A program made the translations under genes and the position numbers. A stretch of 22,909 bases of DNA from a virus: IMG/VR virus record IMGVR_UViG_3300025289_000124, positions 1-22,909 of that record. The stretch is one strand, 5' to 3'. The notes under the pieces are model-generated. The model was not told the DNA's origin, searched no databases, and saw nothing but the letters and a program-made list of their open reading frames with translations. Below are positions 1-6,625 of this stretch, piece by piece (the first letter of the stretch is position 1; each line of letters begins with the position of its first letter).

Positions 1-16
1 GGGGGGGGGGGGGGGG
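1..16. other. Poly-G run at the window edge
   Basis: The window opens with 16 consecutive G. No function is visible. A homopolymer exactly at a contig edge is typical of two-colour-chemistry read ends or an assembly artefact, so I do not treat it as biological. A real homopolymer end cannot be excluded from sequence alone. Confidence 0.6.
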
Positions 17-250
17 TTCCCGGTAATTCAGGGGCCTATTAACGGACCAATTCAGGGGCCAAACGCGGGAACCAATCGCGCAATGGCGGGAATGGCGGGA
101 ATGGCGGGAATAAGCCGGTGGTTGGGGGTGGTTGGGTGCCTGTAAAGCCGCTAGGGGTCGTGTGGTGTGGGGGGTGGTAGGTTAGGATGGGTAGGGGGTA
201 GATCGTGGCGCTGGAGGCCATACAGGGGGTGTGGGGGGCCTGTGGGGCGG
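17..250. repeat. G-skewed non-coding left end with short direct repeats
   Basis: No credible gene lies here; the reading frames are proline-rich and low in complexity. The 12-mer AATTCAGGGGCC occurs at 25-36 and again at 49-60, a 24-nt period. The 9-mer AATGGCGGG is repeated three times in tandem at 82-108. From about 116 to 250 the plus strand is dominated by G runs such as GGGGG and GGGGGG. In 121-180 I count 33 G against 6 C. This G-tract density could allow quadruplex-like structure. The role is unknown; a terminal or packaging-related region or a chimeric contig end are both possible. Confidence 0.6.
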
Positions 251-290
251 AAAATCGTACCCTCACCGGCCATGTGGGGTGAGGGTACGA
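251..290 (-). terminator. Rho-independent terminator of the minus-strand gene
   Basis: A perfect 13-bp inverted repeat pairs TCGTACCCTCACC (255-267) with GGTGAGGGTACGA (278-290), with a 10-nt loop. On the minus strand the hairpin lies 11 bases past the TAA stop at 302-304 and is followed by TTTT (254-251). This is the expected form of an intrinsic terminator for the leftward gene. The U-tract is short, so termination strength is uncertain. Confidence 0.8.
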
Positions 291-301
291 TCACAACACG
301 G

Positions 302-763
302 TTAGATCAAGAAAGCACTGAGACCCCCGGCTTCCGGTCCGGCTTCTGCAAGCGCCATCTTAGCCAGCTCAGTGATGATCTCAGGCCGCCGGCGCAGTGC
401 CATCTTCTGCTTTTTGCTCAGTTTCGCAAGGCTGGCAATAGCTTCCCCAACTGTAACATCCGCAGCAGTAGCCAGCGCCAGTGCCAGCTTATCTACCTTC
501 GCAGCACCTGATCTCCGCGTGGTGCCCCAGATATTGTCTTTCAACAGCGCATGCGCGGTATTGATGGCCTCTACAATGTCTGACTCTGATGCTACGCCGG
601 CTGCCTGATCTCCGATTTTTTGCGCAATCCCGTGTAGGGTTAGACGCCGTAGTGTTGCCTCACTGAAGTCTGAGCTGTGCACGACCAGGGTATGAGTCCC
701 TACGGTAAATGTAACAGTATCATTTGTAGTGTTAAGTTCCTTCGACATTTTACGTGATGCCAT
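302..763 (-). CDS. Hypothetical protein, lone leftward gene
   Basis: The product has 153 residues and I do not recognise its family. It starts at ATG 763-761 with AGGAG about 8 bases upstream on the minus strand. A second Met seven codons in lacks this signal. The N-terminal third is mixed and beta-like (around residues 15-32). The rest looks helical and rich in Ala, Leu and Lys, with a basic KLSKKQKMALRRR stretch near residues 116-128. No signal peptide or membrane segment is seen. It is the only leftward gene and has its own promoter (836-864) and terminator (251-290), so it is a complete single-gene unit diverging from the packaging genes. Its position would suit a small DNA-binding or regulatory protein, but no HTH is convincing. 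Confidence 0.75.
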   Translation of the reverse strand: MASRKMSKELNTTNDTVTFTVGTHTLVVHSSDFSEATLRRLTLHGIAQKIGDQAAGVASESDIVEAINTAHALLKDNIWGTTRRSGAAKVDKLALALATAADVTVGEAIASLAKLSKKQKMALRRRPEIITELAKMALAEAGPEAGGLSAFLI

Positions 764-835
764 TTTTGTAACTCCTATAGGTGGATGATTTTGGTTTGTT
801 ACGCCGGTGGGGCCGGATGCCGCCGTAACCCTTAC

Positions 836-864
836 AGTGTAGGCGACAAATGCGGGAAAGTCAA
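836..864 (-). promoter_or_regulatory. Sigma70-type promoter for the leftward gene
   Basis: Read on the minus strand, TTGACT (864-859), a 17-nt spacer and TACACT (841-836) form a near-consensus -35/-10 pair. Transcription would begin near 829, giving a leader of about 65 nt before ATG 763. The -35 box abuts and slightly overlaps the first 23-bp repeat (from 863), so a protein bound to the repeats could activate or repress this promoter. This is a pattern-based prediction. Confidence 0.6.
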
Positions 865-925
865 GGATTAGTGTGTAAAACAGGTAAGGATTAGTGTGTA
901 AAACAGGTAAGGATTAGTGTGTAAA
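863..925. repeat. 23-bp tandem direct repeats in the divergent control region
   Basis: Two identical 23-bp copies, each beginning AAGGATTAGTGTGTAAAACA, lie at 863-885 and 886-908. A third partial copy (17 bases) lies at 909-925. They sit between the leftward promoter (836-864) and the rightward one (1049-1077). About two helical turns per unit puts binding sites on nearly one face of the helix. This is consistent with a multi-site operator, a terminase-recognition (pac-like) array or iterons. The sequence alone does not choose between these. Confidence 0.85.
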
Positions 926-1048
926 GGGTGCGAGCATGGCCGGCACCCCCAGGGCGGGCCTGCGGGTATGCTATTATATTACCACTCCCGGCTGTGCACT
1001 AAGAAGTTAACCTTATACCGGCGGATAATTAATATTTACGCCTCACCC
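926..1048. other. Non-coding spacer between the repeats and the forward promoter
   Basis: No gene is supported here. The first part (926-968) is GC-rich with a weak GGTGC/GCACC pairing. The second part (970-1045) is AT-richer, with TATTATATT at 972-980. No clear -35 partner for that AT tract was found. It forms part of the 349-nt stretch between the leftward start codon and small terminase. Confidence 0.4.
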
Positions 1049-1077
1049 TTGACAACACCCTCCACCCATCCTACACT
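1049..1077 (+). promoter_or_regulatory. Sigma70-type promoter for the packaging and virion genes
   Basis: TTGACA (1049-1054), a 17-nt spacer and TACACT (1072-1077) form a strong -35/-10 match. The predicted start near 1084 leaves a leader of about 30 nt before ATG 1113. The -10 hexamer is identical to that of the divergent leftward promoter. It is the best promoter I see ahead of the long rightward gene series, so it probably drives the morphogenesis operon. Confidence 0.65.
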
Positions 1078-1112
1078 TTACACAGCACCCCCACGCCCAG
1101 CGAGCTTTCAAC

Positions 1113-1592
1113 ATGGCCGACAGCGCATCCATCAAAGGACTCACCCCCAGGCACGATGCCATTCTGGATTTTCTGCTCGTAAATCCACACTGCCCCCGTT
1201 GGCAGATGGCCCAGCACTTTGGGGTGACCGAAACCTGGCTCTCGATCATCATACATTCGGATGTTTTTCAGGCCCGGTACCAGGAAAAAAATCAAGAAGT
1301 CTTCCGCGAGACCGTAGTCCCCCTGAGGGAGAAACTCCTTGGCGTAGCTCACGTAGCGGTAGATAAGCTGGGAGATGCAATTGGGGCAAGCACAGACCCG
1401 GAATTTCTACTAGCTGCCGCAGACAAAACGTTACACCGCTTGGGCTATGCCCCCTCGAAAGGCCCAACACCACCACCCGCCCTTGTCGGCCAGCAGCAGA
1501 ACAACTACTACCTGGTAGATGCGACTGTGCTGGCAAATGCGCGCAGCCGCATGCTTCCCGCAGGTACATTACCTGCCCCCGGTGAAATTTAA
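1113..1592 (+). CDS. Terminase small subunit (putative)
   Basis: The product has 159 residues. Residues 11-50 read as a helix-turn-helix (PRHDAILDFLLVN, then PRWQMAQHFGVTETWLS), the DNA-binding part that small terminases use to recognise the packaging site. A helical middle (about 51-105) would form the oligomer. It carries the LHRLGYAPSKG motif near residues 107-117, common in small terminases that end in a flexible Pro-rich tail. The gene is first in the packaging cassette, upstream of a nuclease and the large terminase, which supports the call. The Shine-Dalgarno is weak (AGCGAG). Function follows from HTH plus context; no family search was made. Confidence 0.8.
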   Translation: MADSASIKGLTPRHDAILDFLLVNPHCPRWQMAQHFGVTETWLSIIIHSDVFQARYQEKNQEVFRETVVPLREKLLGVAHVAVDKLGDAIGASTDPEFLLAAADKTLHRLGYAPSKGPTPPPALVGQQQNNYYLVDATVLANARSRMLPAGTLPAPGEI

Positions 1593-2070
1593 ACCTGTGG
1601 AGCGTGTACTGTGGGCCAAGTGGTCTACGGAAGCGCCACCATTTATAAGGAAACAAGAGAGAAGAACGGGACGGCGCGCCTTAGGTGTAGCATATGAACG
1701 GAAAGTGCAAGGATACCTTCAGGAGCTATATGGAAATGAATATATTGCATCCCCTTGGTTACATTTCCAAGAGCCTGGTGGCCCTTTGCGGTGGTGCCAG
1801 CCGGATGGAATTCTTATCCGTGCGGATGAAGGCATAATTACCTGTATAGAGGTAAAATACCAGCACACCGTTGATGCTTGGTGGCAGCTATGGCGCTTAT
1901 ATGTTCCCGTTCTTCTCGCCCTTTTTCCACCTTCTTTATGGTCTATGCATGTGTGTGAGGTTGTAAAATGGTTCGATCCTTCGACAGCTTTTCCGCAACG
2001 CCCACGCATGACGCCCCAGCTATTAGATACAAGGGTAGGAGCCTTTAACGTACACATATGGCACCCTTAG
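1519..2070 (+). CDS. PD-(D/E)XK-type nuclease in the terminase cassette
   Basis: The 183-residue frame carries the PD-(D/E)XK nuclease pattern: Glu60 in GVAYERKV, then QPDG with Asp96, then ECIEVK-like I-E111-V-K113 at the end of a beta strand, followed by a helix rich in Trp and Gln (about 115-128). This is the catalytic arrangement of Holliday-junction-resolvase-like and VRR-NUC-like enzymes, which cut DNA with Mg2+. It could trim branched DNA during packaging. The start is uncertain: ATG 1519 overlaps small terminase by 74 nt with no clear Shine-Dalgarno, while GTG 1582 (overlap 11 nt) would remove 21 residues that look like overprinted sequence. The end overlaps the large terminase by 13 nt. 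The exact nuclease family is not assigned. Confidence 0.7.
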   Translation: MRLCWQMRAAACFPQVHYLPPVKFKPVERVLWAKWSTEAPPFIRKQERRTGRRALGVAYERKVQGYLQELYGNEYIASPWLHFQEPGGPLRWCQPDGILIRADEGIITCIEVKYQHTVDAWWQLWRLYVPVLLALFPPSLWSMHVCEVVKWFDPSTAFPQRPRMTPQLLDTRVGAFNVHIWHP

Positions 2071-3566
2071 CGTACCAAGCACCCCCAGTGAACATAGCCA
2101 TGTCGGAACTGGTTACGCTGGCCGCCATGGATAGTGAGCTTTATGCGCGTGTTTTTTTCCCCAAGACAGTAAGGCAAACAAGCCCCCCCTTTCACAGGGA
2201 GATGGATGCCGTTTTGGACTCCGATGCCCGTTTAGTGGCCTTTATGATTTTTCGTGATGGTGCCAAGACGACGAAAGTACGCCTTTTTATCAGTAAGCGA
2301 ATTGCCTACGGCATTTCACGCACGATAGTTGTTGTAGGTAAGAGCCAAGACCATGCGCGGCGTACAATCGAATGGTTAATGCGTGCCGTTGAGTTTAACT
2401 CCACGTGGGTGCAAACTTTTGGCTTGCGCAAGGGCTCAAAATGGACTTCTGAAGAGATAGAAATCTTCCATGGTATAGATGAAGTCCCCATACGGGTGAT
2501 TGCCCTAGGCATCACAGGCTCTACACGCGGAATTAATGTTGATGACTATCGGCCAGATTTGATAGTAGTAGATGACCCCTGTGATGAAGAGAACACCGCC
2601 ACACCGGAACAGCGCGAGAAAACAGATGATTTTATCAATGGTTCCCTGAGGAATTCGTTAGCGCCCGTAAGTGAGAATCCCCTCGCGAAAATGGTTTTTA
2701 TGCAGACGACACTGCATGTTGAAGATTCTATTCAACGTTGTATGAGGGATTCAAGTTGGTCCAGTTTAACCTTCAGTGTCTTTAACGAACATGGAGAAAG
2801 CCGTTGGCCTTCCCGCTGGGATACACAAACTTTACAGCGTGAAAAAGAAAGTTTTACGGCCCGTGGGAAACTGCATCTGTGGATGCGCGAGAAGGAATGC
2901 TGTATTACATCGGATGCTACTAGTGTATTTCCCGTTGACGGCCTCCAATATTATGATATTCTTCCCGATCCAGATGAAATGACCTATTATGTTGCTGTAG
3001 ACCCAGTGCCACCCCCTAGTGATAAAGAAGTAGCAACAGGATTGAGAACAAAGGATTGGGAAGTTTGGTCTGTTATCGGAAAGTGGAAAAAAAGACTTTA
3101 TCTACTGGAAACTCGGAAAAGCCGAGGGCATTCGCCAGATTGGAGCGTAGCACAATTATTTGAGATTCTGGAGACCTACCCCAGGATTAACCTCTTGGCG
3201 GTTGAGAGTATAAACTATCAGAGAACACTTAAATGGTATTTGGAAACCGCACTAAAGCGGCGGGGGCGTTGGATACGCACATCAGATACGGGGAATGATC
3301 GCCGGAAAAAAGTTAATCGTATCATTGATAGTATAGGTGATGCTGTAGGACGGCGCATTCTTTTTGTGCACCCCTCGCAGTTAGGCTTTATTGAGCAGTA
3401 TAGGCTATATCCAAACGTAAAAAATGATGATGAAATAGAGAGTGTAGCTATGGCTATTAATGCTGCCCTGAATGATGGTGTGATTTTTGAGGGGGATTAC
3501 CTCAAAATGTTAGAAGATGAAGAAAAGAATATACCTGAGTTAGAGTTTCGGGGAGCTTGCCCATGA
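2058..3566 (+). CDS. terL: Terminase large subunit (packaging ATPase-nuclease)
   Basis: This is the motor that pumps DNA into the procapsid and cuts the concatemer. The 502-residue product has the Walker A-like FRDGAKTTK (residues 65-73), Walker B DLIVVDD (167-173) and the coupling motif QTTLH (216-220). The C-terminal RNase H-like nuclease shows Asp315 in VAVDPV, Glu383 in AVESINYQ and Asp457/Asp458 in KNDDEIESVAMA. Length is typical of the family. Start ATG 2058 overlaps the nuclease gene by 13 nt; ATG 2100 is an alternative that keeps all motifs, and neither has a strong ribosome-binding site. Its stop overlaps the portal start as ATGA, so the two are probably translationally coupled. Confidence 0.96.
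   Translation: MAPLAYQAPPVNIAMSELVTLAAMDSELYARVFFPKTVRQTSPPFHREMDAVLDSDARLVAFMIFRDGAKTTKVRLFISKRIAYGISRTIVVVGKSQDHARRTIEWLMRAVEFNSTWVQTFGLRKGSKWTSEEIEIFHGIDEVPIRVIALGITGSTRGINVDDYRPDLIVVDDPCDEENTATPEQREKTDDFINGSLRNSLAPVSENPLAKMVFMQTTLHVEDSIQRCMRDSSWSSLTFSVFNEHGESRWPSRWDTQTLQREKESFTARGKLHLWMREKECCITSDATSVFPVDGLQYYDILPDPDEMTYYVAVDPVPPPSDKEVATGLRTKDWEVWSVIGKWKKRLYLLETRKSRGHSPDWSVAQLFEILETYPRINLLAVESINYQRTLKWYLETALKRRGRWIRTSDTGNDRRKKVNRIIDSIGDAVGRRILFVHPSQLGFIEQYRLYPNVKNDDEIESVAMAINAALNDGVIFEGDYLKMLEDEEKNIPELEFRGACP
3550..3555 (+). promoter_or_regulatory. Ribosome-binding site that fixes the portal start
   Basis: GGGGAG lies 7 bases before ATG 3563. An in-frame TTG at 3557 would lie only one base from this site, so ATG 3563 is the better start. 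The site is inside the end of the large terminase gene. Confidence 0.75.
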
Positions 3567-5554
3567 GTATTGGGGCTAATTTTGATCTTTTCAGCGGAAG
3601 TGATCTCCATACTAAAATACGGGAAGGCGTGAGGGCACGGATTCGCCTGGGGCGTGAGGCCGTAGAGGATGCCGCAGCCTCTTTTGAGGATAGTGAAAAC
3701 CGTTTTTTGGCCTATATGCCAACTTCGGAGGTGGATGCTATACGCAAAGCGAAACGCTCGGCGGGTTCCCCCCAATACACTACAATTCAAATTCCTTATT
3801 CCTATGCAGTATTACTGAGCGCCCACACTTATTGGACAAGTGTATTTCTCGGCAGGAATCCTGTATTACAATTTGCTGCTAGACATGGGGAGCCTGAATC
3901 GCGCGTACAGGCCGTGGATGCCCTCATTGATTACCAGATGAATGTAGGGCGTATGATAGTGCCTTTGTATATCTGGATGCACGATGCCCCTAAGTATAGC
4001 TATGGAGTTCTTTGGAATTATTGGGAGGAGGAGTTAATAAATGTCGCTGAAATTATAGAAGAACCGGCGGTATTTATGGGGATGCCCCTCTTGGGAAAAA
4101 AAGCTAAGAAGATTAAGCGGACAAAGACAATTCCTGGATATGTAGGGAATAAGATTTTTAATGTAAGGCCCCAGGACTGCCTGTTGGACCCTCGGGTACC
4201 CCTTATTCAGTTGCAAAGTGGAGAATTTGTAGGCCGCTACGTGGATGTGAGTTGGAATACAATTATTAATGGAGCGGATAGCAAAAAGTACATAGCGGAA
4301 AATGTCATAGAGTTGCAAAAAAGGCTAAAGGCGCGGCACAGTCAGCAAAACCAAAGGATACACGGAAGTTCGCAAGTGCAACTCCCCGGTGATTTGGTAG
4401 GGGAGGGGATATCGCTAACGACCCCAGATATAGCTGATATAGGTTTTGTAAGTTTGGTTGAAATTTACATTCGGCTAATACCTAAGAATTGGCATCTAGG
4501 AAAAGGGGCAAGCCCTGAAATATGGGTCTTCACCCTGGCTGATGATGAAATTCTACTAGAAGCCCGGCCTCATGGTGCCCTACACGGGAAGTTTCCCGTC
4601 TTTATCCTCCCATATGAGATTGATGGCTACGCCCAACGCACACGTAGCATGTTGGAAATACTGAAGCCGCTTGAAGATACAATGACCTGGCTAGTAAATA
4701 CACACTTTTACAATGTACGAAGTGCCTTAAATAATCAGTTTGTATATGATCCAAGCAGAATAGTCACCAAGGATTTAACCTCAGGGAGTGCCGAACGCCT
4801 GATACGCCTGAAGGAAGCAGCCTGGGGCACGGATGTTAGAGCTTCTATTATGCAATTGCCTGTAGTAGATGTCACCCAGGGGCATATCCGGGATATGCAA
4901 CTGCTAGCGGATATGATACAGCGTGTCAGTGGTGTGACTGATAATATAATGGGGATGGTGAATGCCGGGGGGCGCAAAACGGCAACAGAAGTTAGAACCT
5001 CATCTTCTTTCGGTATTAATCGACTAAAGACGACAGCGGAATACTGGAGTGCTGGGGATTACAGCTTGATGGCGCAGATTATGTTACAGAATACCCAGCA
5101 GTATTATGAGCTGGAAAGGCAGTTTAAGATTGCAGGGGATTTGTTGGACCCCCAGCAGGCACCTTTTCGGGCGGTGAGCCCCGAGGATATTCAGGGATTT
5201 TTTGATTTTGTGCCTGTTGATGGTACAATGCCTATTGATAGGTTCGCGCAGGCAAACCTCTGGCGCGAATTGCTAGCGGGTATGCGGAATATCCCTGAAC
5301 TTCAAGGGCAATATAAGATAGGCGGTATTTTTGAGTGGATGGCGCAACTAGCGGGTATGCGGAACATTAAACAGTTTAGAGTACAAGTTGTACCGGATGC
5401 CCAAGCGGCTGCGGCTATGCAGGCGGGAAATACGGTACCAATAGGGGGTGCAAATGGAAATAGAAACGCAGGTGCTGGGGGAGGAGGAGCTGAACGAGAT
5501 TATTCACGCATTCCTGAACCTGGACAGGTCTCCGGCATGGGAACGACTGGTTAA
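3563..5554 (+). CDS. Portal protein
   Basis: A 663-residue protein directly after the large terminase and before scaffold and capsid, the standard place for the dodecameric portal at the capsid vertex. The N-terminal half is mixed alpha/beta. The stretch around residues 457-477 reads GVTDNIMGMVNAGGRKTATEVR-like, with the clip and stem-type helices before and after (about 435-520), as in long portals of podovirus-type phages. The C-terminal tail is Ala/Gly-rich, followed by a Gly/Asn/Arg-rich end. Its last 101 nt are shared with the next gene in another frame. Start and stop form an ATGA overlap with the terminase gene. The family is assigned from motif, length and context. Confidence 0.9.
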   Translation: MSIGANFDLFSGSDLHTKIREGVRARIRLGREAVEDAAASFEDSENRFLAYMPTSEVDAIRKAKRSAGSPQYTTIQIPYSYAVLLSAHTYWTSVFLGRNPVLQFAARHGEPESRVQAVDALIDYQMNVGRMIVPLYIWMHDAPKYSYGVLWNYWEEELINVAEIIEEPAVFMGMPLLGKKAKKIKRTKTIPGYVGNKIFNVRPQDCLLDPRVPLIQLQSGEFVGRYVDVSWNTIINGADSKKYIAENVIELQKRLKARHSQQNQRIHGSSQVQLPGDLVGEGISLTTPDIADIGFVSLVEIYIRLIPKNWHLGKGASPEIWVFTLADDEILLEARPHGALHGKFPVFILPYEIDGYAQRTRSMLEILKPLEDTMTWLVNTHFYNVRSALNNQFVYDPSRIVTKDLTSGSAERLIRLKEAAWGTDVRASIMQLPVVDVTQGHIRDMQLLADMIQRVSGVTDNIMGMVNAGGRKTATEVRTSSSFGINRLKTTAEYWSAGDYSLMAQIMLQNTQQYYELERQFKIAGDLLDPQQAPFRAVSPEDIQGFFDFVPVDGTMPIDRFAQANLWRELLAGMRNIPELQGQYKIGGIFEWMAQLAGMRNIKQFRVQVVPDAQAAAAMQAGNTVPIGGANGNRNAGAGGGGAERDYSRIPEPGQVSGMGTTG

Positions 5555-5741
5555 GACGGCGCATGAGCAGATACATCTCCGGGAGGTACAAATGCACACG
5601 ATGGAGATAAAATCGTTTGAAGATATGTTTAGCCTTTTACAGTTAAAACATGAGAGGGCCGGGATTAAGTTATTCACGCTGCTGCCAGACTCTATTGTAG
5701 AGAGCTTGGAAGAGCAAAAGCAAGAGCTAAAAGGGGAATAG
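5454..5741 (+). CDS. Small helical protein overlapping the portal gene
   Basis: The product has 95 residues from ATG 5454, with GGGGG at 5444-5448 upstream; an in-frame GTG at 5448 would place that site inside the start. It is acidic at the N-terminus (MEIETQVLGEEELNEII) and helical throughout, with a coiled-coil-like end (KHERAGIKLF to EEQKQELKGE). I do not recognise the family. It begins 101 nt inside the portal gene in a different frame and ends just before the scaffold gene. The position suggests a small head-assembly factor, which is inference. There is no signal peptide or membrane segment. Confidence 0.8.
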   Translation: MEIETQVLGEEELNEIIHAFLNLDRSPAWERLVKTAHEQIHLREVQMHTMEIKSFEDMFSLLQLKHERAGIKLFTLLPDSIVESLEEQKQELKGE

Positions 5742-5745
5742 TTAT

Positions 5746-6621
5746 ATGTGGGATTTGAGTAAGAAAAAATTTGCGGAAGTTGAGGAAGAGGCACCTGCCG
5801 GAGCACCTGTGGTGGAAACTGTCGGGAGTTTATCCGATTCAGAGATTGAAAGTTTTCTAGGAGAGGAAGATGAGGAAACAGTAAGCGAGCCACTCTCCCT
5901 TGAAGGTGAGGAACAAACGAAGGAATCTATGGGGACCGAAGTAGGCGTAAAGGCCGAAACCGTAGCACAGATTCCGGAGAAAGTGTCTGAACCCGAAGGG
6001 ATAGAGGTAGCTGCTGAGCCAATTCTGGATGCGCCGATAGCTCCAGAGACTAAGGTAGTGACGCCGGATATAGAGGAATTGCAGAAGCAGCGGCAAACCT
6101 TTGAGGCACGTTTAGCGGATTCAACCTACAGGCTTTCTGCGGAGGAAGCAGAAACCTTACAATTAAATCCAGAACAGATATTACCGAAGTTTGCGGCAAA
6201 GTTACATGTAGAGGTTTTGGACTCTGTAGTACAAACCCTAATGGCACAACTTCCAAGAGTGATTGATTCTGTGTCGGCGCGGAGGGTGGCAGATAGGCAA
6301 GTTGTGGATGCGTTTTATGGCAAATGGCAAGCACTTAAGGGGCATGAAACAACGGTGGATCGAATTGCCAGCTTATATGGGCAAATTAATCCAAGCGTTC
6401 CCAGGGAACAGGCCATAGAAGAAATTGGACTTCAAGCTATGATGCATCTCAAACTGCCTATCGGAGCGCGGATGGAGGAGGAAATTCTGCCTTCAACGGT
6501 GCCATCAGCGCCACCTGCTCCGGCGATGCCCGGAGGAAGTGCTAATAGCGGTAGTATTAAAAAGACAAAACCTATGACAGCATTTGAGCGGTTTGCTCAG
6601 GAAATAATAGACGAGGAATAA
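5746..6621 (+). CDS. Capsid scaffolding protein (putative)
   Basis: The 291-residue protein is strongly acidic in its first 110 residues (runs such as EVEEEA and GEEDEETVSE). It has a helical, coiled-coil-like centre from about residue 107 (IEELQKQRQTFEARL). The end is Pro/Ala/Ser-rich with a short basic then acidic C-terminal helix (KKTKPMTAFERFAQEIIDEE). Acidic, helical proteins encoded right before the major capsid protein are usually internal scaffolds that direct shell assembly and then leave. The C-terminal helix would be the likely capsid-contact element. Start ATG 5746 has GGGG 9 bases upstream. No protease motif is seen. The call rests on composition and position. Confidence 0.75.
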   Translation: MWDLSKKKFAEVEEEAPAGAPVVETVGSLSDSEIESFLGEEDEETVSEPLSLEGEEQTKESMGTEVGVKAETVAQIPEKVSEPEGIEVAAEPILDAPIAPETKVVTPDIEELQKQRQTFEARLADSTYRLSAEEAETLQLNPEQILPKFAAKLHVEVLDSVVQTLMAQLPRVIDSVSARRVADRQVVDAFYGKWQALKGHETTVDRIASLYGQINPSVPREQAIEEIGLQAMMHLKLPIGARMEEEILPSTVPSAPPAPAMPGGSANSGSIKKTKPMTAFERFAQEIIDEE

Positions 6622-6625
6622 GATA

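Noticed and set aside
39-266. A 75-codon leftward frame in the G-rich left end
   Set aside because: It is Pro-rich low-complexity sequence created by G-runs and lies across the terminator hairpin; no ribosome-binding site is seen.
863-925. CRISPR array
   Set aside because: The repeats are directly adjacent without spacers and only two and a part are present, with no cas genes.
1071-1352. Leftward frames opposite small terminase, and other antisense frames across the window
   Set aside because: They are shadows of well-supported forward genes, with no start signals or recognisable domains.
3557-3562. TTG start for the portal two codons upstream
   Set aside because: It would lie only one base from the Shine-Dalgarno GGGGAG; ATG 3563 has proper spacing and the ATGA coupling.
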